A DNA stretch of 64,000 nucleotides from Ptychodera flava (taxonomy: Eukaryota; Hemichordata; Enteropneusta; Ptychoderidae): assembly GCF_041260155.1 (NCBI RefSeq), contig NC_091944.1, positions 21,440,377-21,504,376 of the forward strand, given 5' to 3'. Both the position numbers and the translations under genes were made by a program. Positions 25,315 to 36,249 of the stretch are shown here, piece after piece. How positions within the stretch are numbered: position 1 is the first letter of the stretch; each line of letters opens with the position of its first letter. The notes below the pieces were generated by a model that ran no database searches, was not told the DNA's origin, and worked only from the letters and a program-made list of their open reading frames with translations.

Positions 25315-27905
25315 TCTCTCTCGACCTCTCTCGACCTCTCTCGACCTCTCTCTCTCGACCTCTCTCGACCTCTCTCGACCTCTCTCTCTCTCGACCTCTC
25401 TCGACCTCTCTCTACCTCTCTCTCTCGCCCTCTCTCTCTCTCTTGACCTCTCGACCTCTCTGGACCTCTCGACCTCTCGACCTCTCACTCGACCTCTCTC
25501 TCTCGACCTCTCTCTCTCGACCTCTTGACCTTTCTCCTGACCTCTCTTGACCTCTTTCTCTTTCTTGATCATAGAAAACTACATTACGTCGCCCCCAAAT
25601 GTAGCAAGTTTCCTACGTTTAATTACGCTTAAGTGATGTTCAATTGCAAAACACAAATGTAAATACAGATCCAAATGGCGACAGTAAGAAGTACCTATAT
25701 GTACCTGTCTCGTTATATATCAGGTAACAGGTAGACATAGCAGCACTCGTCTCCGAGGCAACATCGCTGCCAGGGTTATCTTTGTCCACGCTGAACGCTG
25801 GTCTGTCATCTGTGACGTCTTCTGGTCTCACCCACTGCTGGTGATCCAACTCTGCGTCGCCAACCTGTCGGATTGTTCAAATTCAGTTTCTGTGTTACTA
25901 TGCAACAACAAGCAGGTGAATTCAATCCAATCAAAATGATTCAGTGCCTGTGTTACACCTTCCCTTTGTTTCAAGTTCTTTTAATTCGTAAAAAACGAAG
26001 TCTTTGGACGACTTCAGTTAAACTTACGAACGCAGAGACTGTTGCAAGAAAGACAAACATTTTGAACAGTTTCGTGTAAAAATTTTGCAGAACGGTGAGT
26101 CGACATAACTTGTCCTACCATTCAAAACACGTCATCAGTACTGTGGTAGCACATTAAGTTTCCATATGGCAAGTAGTGTCGGAGGAACCAGACAAAACAC
26201 TAGAAACCATTTCAAACGGGGATTCAAATTGTATTACACAGAGAAAGTATTTCAATAAAAACAATTACTGTTCATAAAATTTGGAAAGAATATAAGGCCT
26301 TTTTCGCATCATTTGTTTATATCTTATTCTGAGTGAATAGGAGTCGGACTAAATTAGTTGTTTTCAAAACAACTATTTTTCAATTCCATCTCCTTATGAG
26401 TAGAGTAATCTTTATTATTGTATAAATTATTATTCATGTCAAAATTGCTGATTCATTATTACATATATTATAATTGTGTGAAAAACATAAGATGAGACCC
26501 TCGTCGGGGGCCAAACAAAATATGTTGAATTTTAGTTGATCGGTCCTGTAGCAAGAATTCAACTTTCATTTGTTCGTTGCAGTGTTATTTGATTTATTTT
26601 CGTTGGTGGTTGCCAAGAAGGACAACTTCTGCCTTGTCGGTTATTTGTCAGCTTAACATCTTTGAAAAAAACATGAAGAAAATTCTGAAAACCGAGAATC
26701 TCCTCCCAATGACGTATGTGACGTCATACTCACTTGGAAATAGAGGCGATTAGCCCAAGCGTGGCTCTTGAAGAAATAATCGAAGGCCCACTTCAGGGAG
26801 TCTAACACGTACGGTGTCAAACCCGCTACTCTGTATGCGTCGGGGTACTCGATAACTCCCCAGCCCAGCACGGTTGCACTGTACGCCATCGGGAACAGAA
26901 ACTTGACGTTGTCGCCGGCTGCGGAGAGGGTGGGACGCAGAAAAGCTAAGCATGATGATGAGTCTGTCACTAACATCGTCATTAGTCTAAATAAAGTTTG
27001 AATGACGTTTTGTGACGCATGTTTTCAAGGTGGCACTTCATCAAAGCAGTAATTTGGTACCACAAATGCATGTCGCATGAGTTGTATATATTTAGCCTTC
27101 GTGGTCACATAATGTATGACCAAAAAGGTTGATTATATCATTATCAAAAGCGAATGACTGATTGTAAAATGTTTTCTTCAAACGCTCAGTACCTACAACT
27201 TTTGGTGATTTTTTTAAAACTATCTTCCTTATGTGTGCCAATGGCATGTCTTTGTTTTACTCCCCTAAAGCGTATTGAAATACCAACTATTTCGCTTATC
27301 AACACAACGTGTAAAATGCACTGTTATTGTTTACATTCGAATTCTAGTCCGGACCAGAATTCACTTCTAAAAACTTAACAATGTACAGGCCGAGTTGACA
27401 AGCTGAATGTTAATATCTAAACACGTTTGGGGTGGAGCAAGAAAATGTAGTTGACATTTGGACTTTAAATTGTCTACATAAGTTTAAGCAAAGTAACAAG
27501 GCCAGGCACAGTTTACGGAACTATCAATAAAGTTACCATCGTTCCAACCGCCCACCAACGAATCCGTTTTCCTCCTGCCTTGGTCGAACAAAGCCGAGTG
27601 ACCACGCCAAGGGATTCGGTTAGTTTCGGGAAGTCGACCCGACCTTTGAGCTTCGTAAAAGAGCGTGGACAGGTGAAGAACTTCACTGTAGTCGTAGCTC
27701 TCTGAAAAACAAACGTTTTCCTTGTTTACATCTAGAATAGTTATAAAAGATATGACGCAGATTTCGCATGTTAATTTCGAAGCCATCACGTCAGGGCCGA
27801 ATTATGTTTATAATAACGCTTGTGCTTATCTCAATAGTCCAAATAAGTCCCCTCTCTCTTTCTCCATCTGCTTCTGTCTCCGCCTCTGTCTCTCTCCCTC
27901 TATAT

Positions 27906-28004
<99 letters not shown>

Positions 28005-28229
28005 TAAGGTTACTTGCACAAACTCACTTGTACTTCTCGTCACTGTGACCTCACGGAAGGCTCGAACACTTTGCCCCTCTTCCAGACCTTGCCTTTGCTC
28101 GACAATGTCCGTACTCTCGTCATCGCTGCTCCAGGGCCACTCGACTCCCTCAGAGTCCCCTCTGACCGATGCAATGCAAGGTAAGAAGCATAGCAAGCAG
28201 ATGCAGTACGCAGTTGACCAGCGTACCAT
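21820..28229 (-). CDS. GH9-1: secreted glycoside hydrolase family 9 paralogue, probable pseudoenzyme
   Basis: Ten exons (listed separately), about 503 aa with the tentative last exon. Seen: signal peptide '[16 protein letters not shown]', an acidic leader, then a full GH9 (alpha/alpha)6-barrel domain from '[18 protein letters not shown]' to '[10 protein letters not shown]'. GH9 enzymes cleave beta-1,4-glucans by inversion. The DAGD motif is kept (D122, D125), but the signature His of 'PHHR' is Gln424 and the catalytic Glu of the second GH9 signature is Ser478. 'WYDAGDHVKF' is also altered to 'WNDAGDNVKF'. Yet no stop or frameshift interrupts exons 1-9, and their splice sites are GT/AG. I infer a maintained, catalytically dead or altered protein, perhaps glucan-binding. 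The start is ATG 28229. Intron positions and phases match GH9-2 (53606-60858); the genes are divergent, 25 kb apart. The last exon and exon 4 acceptor are the weaker calls. Confidence 0.88.
22009..22202 (-). CDS. GH9-1 exon 9 (194 bp), catalytic Glu replaced by Ser
   Basis: Encodes '[17 protein letters not shown]' and '[20 protein letters not shown]'. This fits the second GH9 signature at every constrained position except the catalytic Glu, which is Ser478 (AGC at 22054-22052). Donor GTAAGT. Same length as in GH9-2. Confidence 0.92.
22891..23056 (-). CDS. GH9-1 exon 8 (166 bp)
   Basis: Encodes '[20 protein letters not shown]' and '[18 protein letters not shown]', then 'PTRPQHRA'. The GH9 signature-1 histidine is replaced by Gln (codon CAG at 22904-22902). 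Phase 2 end. Same length as in GH9-2. Confidence 0.92.
23731..23875 (-). CDS. GH9-1 exon 7 (145 bp)
   Basis: Encodes '[19 protein letters not shown]' and '[18 protein letters not shown]'. Acceptor 'ttcatttag', donor GTGAGA, phase 1 end. Two codons shorter than GH9-2 exon 7, between 'WLPG' and 'YTP'. Confidence 0.9.
23938..24033. repeat. (ACAT)n microsatellite in GH9-1 intron 6
   Basis: About 24 tandem ACAT/ATAC units, 60 bases upstream of the exon 7 acceptor on the gene strand. Confidence 0.95.
24034..24178. repeat. (AT)n microsatellite with repeated ATCTTCTA blocks
   Basis: AT dinucleotide repeats are interrupted by three copies of 'atcttcta', continuous with the neighbouring ACAT array. 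Confidence 0.95.
24614..24776 (-). CDS. GH9-1 exon 6 (163 bp)
   Basis: Encodes '[19 protein letters not shown]' (the GH9 DEL-W-A-WLY block) through '[11 protein letters not shown]'. Acceptor 'caactcctag', donor GTTAGA, phase 0 end. Same length as in GH9-2. Confidence 0.92.
24944..25040 (-). CDS. GH9-1 exon 5 (97 bp)
   Basis: Encodes '[20 protein letters not shown]' and '[12 protein letters not shown]'. Acceptor 'catcacag', donor GTGAGT, phase 2 end. Same length as GH9-2 exon 5. Confidence 0.92.
25263..25560. repeat. (CT)n and CGACCTCTCT-type minisatellite in GH9-1 intron 4
   Basis: About 55 bases of pure CT are followed by about 240 bases of irregular tandem units of the type (CT)nCGAC. On the gene strand the array is purine-rich. 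Confidence 0.95.
25705..25864 (-). CDS. GH9-1 exon 4 (160 bp)
   Basis: Encodes '[17 protein letters not shown]' and '[17 protein letters not shown]', the conserved GH9 block after the first helices. The acceptor (AG at 25866-25865) has a weak pyrimidine tract but is fixed by phase and homology. Same length as in GH9-2. Confidence 0.88.
26734..26918 (-). CDS. GH9-1 exon 3 (185 bp)
   Basis: Completes '[20 protein letters not shown]', including the second catalytic-site Asp (D125), and runs to '[11 protein letters not shown]'. Phase 0 end at GTGAGT. Identical in length to GH9-2 exon 3. Confidence 0.92.
27537..27701 (-). CDS. GH9-1 exon 2 (165 bp)
   Basis: Follows acceptor 'ttgtttttcag'. Encodes the first barrel helix ('[18 protein letters not shown]', '[14 protein letters not shown]') and ends 'VGGWND' within the DAGD codon (phase 1). 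Same length as GH9-2 exon 2. The usual 'DLTGGWYD' reads 'SLVGGWND'. Confidence 0.92.
27910..27999. repeat. (CT)n microsatellite in GH9-1 intron 1
   Basis: An uninterrupted 90-base CT array, (GA)n on the gene strand, beginning about 28 bases after the exon 1 donor. Confidence 0.95.
28028..28229 (-). CDS. GH9-1 exon 1 (signal peptide and acidic leader)
   Basis: Starts at ATG 28229; codes 67 aa plus one base (phase 1). Residues 1-25 are a signal peptide. The rest is Glu/Asp/Ser-rich ('[15 protein letters not shown]'). The donor GTGAGT follows at 28027. A GTG six codons upstream is not needed as a start. Confidence 0.85.
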
Positions 28230-28933
28230 ACTGACGATCCCCTTCACGCAACTCCGTTCGAATTCCGTGAAGTTAGATCGATGTTCACGTTGTCAGCTAC
28301 TTTGGTTAAAGCGTCCGCCAAGTGGGATTATTCCCGGTTGAGCAGCAACCAGTGACGTCGGAGCTTTTTTACGTTCTTCTCGTGTCTTTACTCTGACGAA
28401 TATTGTAATTTGGCTTTGCACCTCGTTAATGATCCGGTTGCCCTGACAGCCTTTACAGATCTACAATCACGCACACACACAGGGAGTTTTTTCACTGGGA
28501 CTCTAAGCTACATTACGCAAAATGTTAGGATACTATACTTTTAATTACCAACACGTCATTTACTTAATTGTTACGAGATAATTGTCAGAGTGGCGTTAAT
28601 CTGTCTGGTGCCGTGTTTTATTATTCGCATGTAGACAACAGATCTCGGAAACACAAAAAACCGTCAGTAATGCTATTGAAGCTAATGCCGTAGCGATGAA
28701 AATATTGTCAAAGCGGTGGGAAAAATTGCGTTTGAAGTCAAACTCGTGACTTGCGTTCGCATTTAAAATCGCTTTTTGCGAAACGGGAGATTTTAGGATT
28801 AGCTCTGCAGGGTGATAATTAGTCGAGGCGACGAGAAAATTGCCCGAGTTTAATGAAAGACTGCAATGGGACAAATAAGGCTAAATTGTCACGAATGGCC
28901 TTTAAAACGACAGCAGTTTTGAAAACAAATATT
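28230..28933. other. Upstream region of GH9-1
   Basis: The GH9-1 promoter should lie here on the minus strand. A weak TATA-like 'cgtaaaaaag' occurs near 28361. Nothing else is recognised. Confidence 0.3.
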
Positions 28934-29335
28934 GCAAAAAACAGGATGGTTGAACCAGTCTCATATACGTTACGTTTACTTTTTATACGTGGCACACAAG
29001 TTTTGTAGATAACATTGTAGATAAAAAGAACTGACTCATTTGAGTGTCTGGATAGAACACACAAGGGAATAGCTAAATTAGTTATTGAGTTGATAGTAGA
29101 GACCGAAGTTAATTAGGACAGCACTCTGGCTAAACAAACCATAATACAACGTATACGTACTGGTGCCAATCTGTCTAGACACACAAGGATAAACAGTGGA
29201 GCGGAGTGTTACATTATTAGTATTTCACTCAAATGAGTCGGTTCTTTTTATCTACAATGTATCTACAAACTTGTGTGGGACGTACAAAAAGTAAACGTAA
29301 TGTATATGAGACTGTCCAACCATCCTGTTTTTTGC
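28934..29335. repeat. Foldback repeat with about 112-bp arms
   Basis: The left arm (28934-29048) starts GCAAAAAACAGGATGGTTG; its reverse complement ends the right arm (29226-29335). Arms are about 90% alike. On the minus strand the left arm reads 'HSNESVLFIYNV'; the right arm carries the same peptide on the plus strand but is interrupted. It may be a MITE or an inverted duplication of a coding fragment. Confidence 0.65.
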
Positions 29336-30247
29336 TGTAGCTTAGCCTGTTAATAGTATGTTGAAGATATTTGCTTTAAATACTTAGACAAGGATCAGAA
29401 AGTTTCTTGTGAAACCGATGTTTAAAGTTTTTGCAACATGCAGACCTTGCCACTTTAAAGTGAATCATGCATGGCGAAAAATTGGTAAACATATGTGGCA
29501 GACGACTTAATAAATCTGTCAGACGACAGTAATTGCCAAATTTTCTTAAACATGCATTGGTTAATTTCCCTAAAACGGTGACGACAAAATTTAAAAAGCG
29601 AACCACACGAAATCCATCAGAAGATACACACGCTAAGTCAATACTGACTGCGACAGTGAACTATTTTTAATTCATCTTTTAGAGAGAATAATTGCGCGAC
29701 CGGAGCAATTATCAGTTTTAAGTGTAAGCTGATTAGAAGACAATTAAATGACGTTGAACGTGTTTGCTCATTTTCAGATTCAATATTTGACAACCGAGAC
29801 CAGAATGAGCCGAGAGTAAAGAGTGCCCCCACCCCCTTTGAAATCACGAAATGACAGCCGATTGCGTAACCAAGGCATCACGTCTTGTAAATGCCATATA
29901 TTGACAACAAGCGAGGCTGCTTGCTTCAGAGAGTTGAACGGAGGTGCATCGTTCGACAATCGAGTGATTTTATTCCTGGTCGTCGTGAAGACGTTCAAGG
30001 GCAACTAGGGTAAGTTCCGTAAATTTTATTCGTTATTCAGACATCACGGCTCCACATTGCCGGTAGTTTTGACATAGTAAACAGCATATGCCGCGAAAAC
30101 TTAGACATTCGAAAACGTGTACATATATTGGTAGTTTCACGTTTATCAATTGAAACAATTCAGTTCGATTTTGTTTAATCTTGTTCTCAAATTTGAGAGA
30201 TCTGTGTCGATTTTTAGAGATGATATCTGAATCCTCCACCCTTCAAG

Positions 30248-30249
<2 letters not shown>

Positions 30250-30294
<45 letters not shown>
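30250..30294. repeat. (CT)n microsatellite
   Basis: About 45 uninterrupted bases of CT repeat. Confidence 0.95.
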
Positions 30295-30296
<2 letters not shown>

Positions 30297-31802
30297 GCAA
30301 GCTGTCGAAAATAAAATGATCACACTATGAAAGTTGTGCCCAATGTCTATGATTACATTATGAGATAGTCCTGAGAACATTGAAAAGGTCTCACTCGTAA
30401 ACCATTTGCTGCCTCAACAATCATGCAATTACTATGGAAGAAAAAGGATTCGTTGAGAGTGTCACGGGGTAACTCCAAACTCCAACTTACGTATGTCGAA
30501 AACTGAGAGGCATGTAAGATCTCCCGCTGTCGTTTCTACGACTTTGCACTGTAGAAGTGCGACAATTCTGTAAAGGCATAGACTTGGTTCAAGTCGGTGA
30601 ATTTTAAAAAATAAAATCATTTGCAATAGTTTCTCTTGTGTCTCTCCTATTCATACAAATCTATTTGGAATTTGGCAGCCGAGGCCAGGTTTTCCCAGCG
30701 ATCAAACGCGCTATTTTGAGTCTGCGCAGTAATGAGTTACTTTCTGCCGAATTCAGGGAGAAAACTCCCTTGTATATCGTTCACCCCACTCAAACATTTC
30801 ATGTGAAAACAGAACACAAATCACCGCGTTCGCCCAACTCAAACATTCACAAATCACAGACTTGAACCAAGTCTAATAAAAGACACTGTAAACCCTCATA
30901 AGATTCTGCCTTGGAATAAATTCTGATTATGACACTTCATGATACAGTGAGACTTAATAGCCAACTTTGGAACAGTTCACACTTATTTCTAAAAATCCGT
31001 CCAACCGAAAAAAGTCATCACTTTCTTGTCTGGACAATTACAGACTAGTTGTCCTGAAAATTGTTTTAGCATCTGGTTTGAGGATTTCTAAAATCTTCTC
31101 CAAGCCTATTCTCGGATTCTTTGGAATTTGCTCAATCTGCTTAATCTTATCAGTGGATGATGACGTAGTCTCTTAGTGGTCATATTATGCTCTTTAAACA
31201 TCTCGAAAAGCCGAATAAATATATCAGAATGTTTTTCGTCCATTTTATTTAGGATTTTAACTTGACACAATACTTCGATTCAAACTTGTAGGTAAACCTC
31301 AACGACTTGGTATTGTCGAGCAAAAAGATTTGTGTCCAATTGACTTTCTTCTAAAATCGGCTTCAGATTGCTAAGTTATTCGCAGATTGCTGCGATCTCA
31401 CATTCTTGATACGCCCCCCTCTCAGGTTATGTCCTTTCTCGGGTTCTGTTCTCATTATCTGCTCAGGTCTGTGTGACTTAAGGCATGAAAGCACTCATTC
31501 AATTATCGAATCCCCAGACGATACGACTGTTAGATGAGCTGATGAGAAATTTTCACGAAACAAGTCGATAATCGACTTTAAACACAGCCGGTGCTCTTTA
31601 TCGACAAAGAAATAAAACTACCGATTTCAAAACAGATCGAAATGGCTGTGTGCAACTGGCAATTATAGCGCTAACACAATGAAATCGTTCGATTAATCCG
31701 ATGAACATATATTTAACTGGAAAGAAACGCCGAAGATGTGCTCAAGAAAGTGAGGGAGCGCGTCTGTTTTTTGAGGCGTCTGTAAGAGTGTCGTCACAGT
31801 AA

Positions 31803-31888
31803 CAATCATCATCACCATCATCATCATCATCATCATCATCATCATTATCATCAACATAATTATTATCATCATCATCACCGTCATCACG

Positions 31889-31950
<62 letters not shown>

Positions 31951-32047
31951 GCATAGTCGTCGTCGTCGTCGTCCCCCTCCTCCTCCTCTTCATCATCATC
32001 ATTATCGTCGTCGTCGTCATCGTCGTCATCATCATCAGCATCATCGT

Positions 32048-32086
<39 letters not shown>

Positions 32087-32190
32087 GTATCATTATCGTT
32101 ATCATCATCATTGCATCATTTCATCATCATCGCTATCAACGTAATCATCATTGCATTATCGCACGTAGTCATCATCATTATCGTCTTCGT
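31803..32190. repeat. (ATC)n/(GTC)n trinucleotide array
   Basis: Nearly 390 bases of ATC units with CGT and CCT variant blocks. Open frames across it (poly-Met or similar) are artefacts of the repeat. Confidence 0.95.
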
Positions 32191-34270
32191 CGTCCTTGTC
32201 AACGTCACTGTCATCGTTACCAAAGTGATCGGTCAGAAAGGCTGTGACAGTTAATTGATAATAGTATTTGTTCATTTAGATAAATGCGATCAGTACTCTA
32301 CTAAATAGTTTATACGTGTGAGGGAAGTTGACAAAGTTTACGCATGCTCAGAGCAGAGTGACTGTCTGGAGCTGCAAAGTCACACCAGTTGTTCTCGATT
32401 TGTCACTTACAGAAGTGCGCTCGGTTATCGGTCGTTGAGACTGTGTGTTTGTACTTGAATTTTCCAGTTGAACTCTTTGCGAAGGAGTCTCCAGTACGTG
32501 CAAACGTTGCTCCGCAAACATCATATACCCTTGACCGAGAGTGTACGGTACAAACTTTCGTAAGTATGACAGTATTCATCAAATGTGATAATTCTAGTGT
32601 TCATATAATGTTGGAAGGCAACACCATCAAAGACTTAAGAAAATGATAAAATACTGATCGTGGTAAACGACAATAAGAAAGATAAAATAAGGGAAAAGGC
32701 ATTTCTGACAAAGATGTGGCAACAGAAGGAACGAGAACTTTCTTTAGTTTTATTTTTGGATGTCAGCAAGTTTTAGGTTTCCAATGATTTAGCTATACGA
32801 CGTTAACTAACTAGTTACTACAAGTACAAATCACCGGATGGAAATGAAGTATACTGTTGTTCGTTATCAACAAATGTTTTCGCCATGTGATGATCACTGA
32901 TTTAGCATTAAAAAGTTGGAATTCGAAAAATGTGTGAGACGAGTAGTTTCGCAGCATCTTCATATCATCAAAATCGGCTAAAGAAGAAACGGCAGTTCCA
33001 ATGAGCAGTTCCGTAGCCCCCACCTCCGCCCTTAATTCCCGATATGAAAAGTATTTATCTACTCTATAGATGGGTCAAGTCTTTCGGCTATTTGACTTGA
33101 ATTTTCGGCAATGACTTATGCGACTGTTTCGTCCTCAACATCGTCAGATCACATATGTACACAAATAATATAAATCCAAGACAACTGATCGGCGTATAGT
33201 TGTGCCAGTTAAATAATTATTGAAATACAAAACTTGCTAGACCGTATACCTATCATAAACGTTGCTGCTCCCCAATAAATATATGCACGGGGCATTAATC
33301 CTCGGACCACTTGGTGGCCAGGTAGTCATGTGACTGAACATGAATTAAAATGCTTAAACTTGCTTGACCTAATGTTTGTGCATTATTTCTTCCTACTGAT
33401 ATCGTCTTATTCCATCTTGACATAACTTTTACCACATTCGAACCATAATGCACAGCGTGTATTTACGCTTATATGCCTGCCTAGTTGAGGACGTCGCATC
33501 AGTACTCCTTTAAGGCTGATATTGTATATTAGCATGGTTATCCGCGCTAAACGTTTCAAAATTCGACTCTTATGCAAGCTTTCAGATGTACGACAATGAC
33601 AAGCGCAGATAAAAGTGTAACACATACACTAATTATTCCTAAAATGCGGTCTTAAACTGGCCCCTAACATGGAATAAACGCTGTCACAGAGCGTATGCCA
33701 AAGCAGTATTTTTGTAGCACAGTGAAATCAGGTGTGCGGTATGTGAACTTGGCTATTAACCTTGCGAACAGGAAAATACCATAACAGGGACGCCCCCTTG
33801 TGTCTGCTTTTCACACCACGGTACCAACTCTTCCTTTGAGCAACATAACTTAGCATTTGGTGCTTATCATGGGAAGTCGAAGGCTAACATATCCATGTGA
33901 AATACTCTACAAAAAGATCCTTTCAATTGTTGGCATTTCCTTTCTCTTGTCGACCGGATTCGAATGACCGTCAACGGCCAAATATGTCATCCATTACCTG
34001 TTGAAAAACGCAAAGGTGTGTTGCAAATTTGTCATAGCAGTTTGAATTCAAAGAAATATTCGACAATATGACAATAAGTATTTCTGCCATGAGTAAGGCC
34101 ACTGCTCGTTGTGGCCGCCTGAGGCGGTCATGACTATATATGAAAAGCGGGAGTTTTAACCCCATAGGATATATTTAGTATCAGTTCTCAGGAGACTGTG
34201 AAAAATCGGTCGTGCTATTTCCCTTATCGTCCACCATAACGTAAAACAGTCGCGGTAATAGAGGGCATTT

Positions 34271-36210
34271 GAATGAATGAATGCTTTATTTCACCAGATG
34301 CTTCACAGTATGTACAATAATGAAAATTATCAGAAAACCGTGTATTACTGAAATCGTACAAAGTCAAAGAAAAGAAAAGAACATTGCAATATTGTAAAAT
34401 CTGGTGGGGCCATGAAAATAGTCTAAAAGGACTAGTCGAGTTCATGGCCCGTGAGTATACTAATAACTATTCGGTACAAGCTTAAGTGTGATGGAGGATA
34501 GAAACAAACACAGATTTAATGTAAATTCAGTAAGTGATGTTTCAATGCAGACTTGAAAACTGTCTACTTGACAATTGTTTGAGATAGTCAGGCAGCGAAT
34601 TCCAGTGTTTCACAGCTGCATACCTAATGTTATGTTGTGAAATTGTCAAATTTGAGCCTGGAATACGAAAATTTTCAACTTGTGTTAATCGTGTTGGATA
34701 CGAGTGCTTTGGAATCTCAAAATAGTGTTCAACTGTATGAGGAAGATTGTTATGTTTCAAATCATAAACAAACATACAAGTACAATATTTACTCAGTTTG
34801 TAGATATCTAAAATATTCAGTTTGTAAAACAGAGGTTCGGAATGAGCAATGAAATGAGAAAAGGTAATTGAGCGAACAATCCGTTTCTGAAGGCGAAAAA
34901 TTGGCTCTAAATAGCTGAAATAAGTGTTTCCCCAGATTTCCAAACAGTACATTATATGAGGTAAGATAAAAGCATTATATAGTTGAATGAGAAGGGATTT
35001 TGGAACATAGTGTCTTAGTCGTGTAATAATACCAATTTGGGTGTAATTACTTCAATGACCTTTCGTATATGATATTTCCATGACAAAGATGAATCTATTG
35101 TAACTCCTAAATAGCTTGCACAAGAAACTTGTTCTATTGTATCATTCCCGATTGACAGATTTCCTTCAAATGTGGTGTTTCGCTGTGGTGTCTTTATGAT
35201 CATATAATTGGTTTTGTCAACGTTGACTGTGAGTTTGTTGGCCATACACCAACTGATAATTTCATTAAATTTGGCGTTAATTGAGTAAGATTTACATTCT
35301 GGGTACGTAGAGATTTAAAAATATTTGTATCATCTGCAAAAAGTCTACAATTAAAATAGTCTGTTGAATTACAAATATCGTTAATATATACCAAGAATAA
35401 AGTCGGACCCAGAATGGAACCCTGCGGTACACCACATTTGATTTGCCTGTAACAAGAAGATTTACCATTGACAATTACAAATTGATTACGACTTGTTAAA
35501 TAACTATGAAATAACTTTAGTGATGGACCTCGCACTCCATAATGATGTAGTTTGTGAAGAAGGATATCATGATCTATAGTGTCAAAGGCTTTTTTCAAAT
35601 CAACAAAAATACCTAATGTTACATAGCCAAGGTCCATCTTCTCTATAAGATCAGCAACAATGTCAGCGAGGGCAACTTTAGGACTGTATTTTTTGCGAAA
35701 TCCATACTGCGTATCAATTAAAATATCGTACTTGTCAAGAAAAAGAAACCAGTTGTTGTTGATAACTGCTTCAAAAATTTTACTAAAGACGGGCAGAATT
35801 GAAATTGGCCTGTAATTACCAACATCAAATGGACAACCTTTTTTATAAAGAGGGGTAATTTTTGCTACTTTTAGACTATCAGGAAAAACACCATTTGAAA
35901 TCGAAAGATTGATAATATGTGAAAGAGGGCCAGCGATATACTCAGCTGCATGGATAGTCAAAAGAGGATGAGTAAAATCATAACCAGGTGTTTTTGAGGA
36001 ATCCAGGGAGAGTATTTCTTTCATAATGTCTCCTGGAACAACTGGTTGAAAAAAGAAAGAATTGCTACGACTCTGCTTCAAATAATTCTGGAAATTGATA
36101 TCAGTGGAAATTTTGGACGCCAAATTGGGCCCAATATCAGAGAAATACTCGCAAAATTCATTTGCAATATCTGTACTCTCTGTTATCACCTTGCCGCCAA
36201 TTAGGCACAG
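34271..36210 (-). mobile_element. CR1/Jockey-like LINE, 5'-truncated, reverse transcriptase present
   Basis: Minus strand. The RT domain includes 'NYRPISILPVFSKIFE', 'TQYGFRKKYS', 'FVDLKKAFDTIDHDILL', 'GVPQGSILGPTLFLVYINDI' and the catalytic 'LFADD' box. C-terminal blocks are 'MYCLEIWGNTY' and 'RYAAVKHWNSLPDYL', ending 'FKSALKHHLLNLH'-stop at 34516. The endonuclease half is missing; similarity starts near 36208. The coding sequence is broken by at least three frameshifts (near 35250-35290, 35035 and 34545), so it is dead. The 3' end at about 34271 carries a short ATTC repeat tail, as in CR1/L2-type LINEs. Related fragments lie at 588-1260 and possibly 40378-40745. Confidence 0.9.
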
Positions 36211-36249
36211 CTACCACAAACCTGGATTTAGACATGCTCTTCTGTTTAC

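Larger units (their letters stand above)
29336..34270. other. Intergenic, microsatellites only
   Basis: Apart from the CT and ATC arrays listed separately, I see only short unrecognised open frames and no paired element ends. Confidence 0.45.

Noticed and set aside
25192-25572. Arg/Glu-rich and Ser/Leu-rich long frames
   Set aside because: They are translations of the CT/GA array in GH9-1 intron 4.
31693-32180. Poly-Met, poly-Asp or poly-His-like reading frames
   Set aside because: They are translations of the ATC microsatellite.
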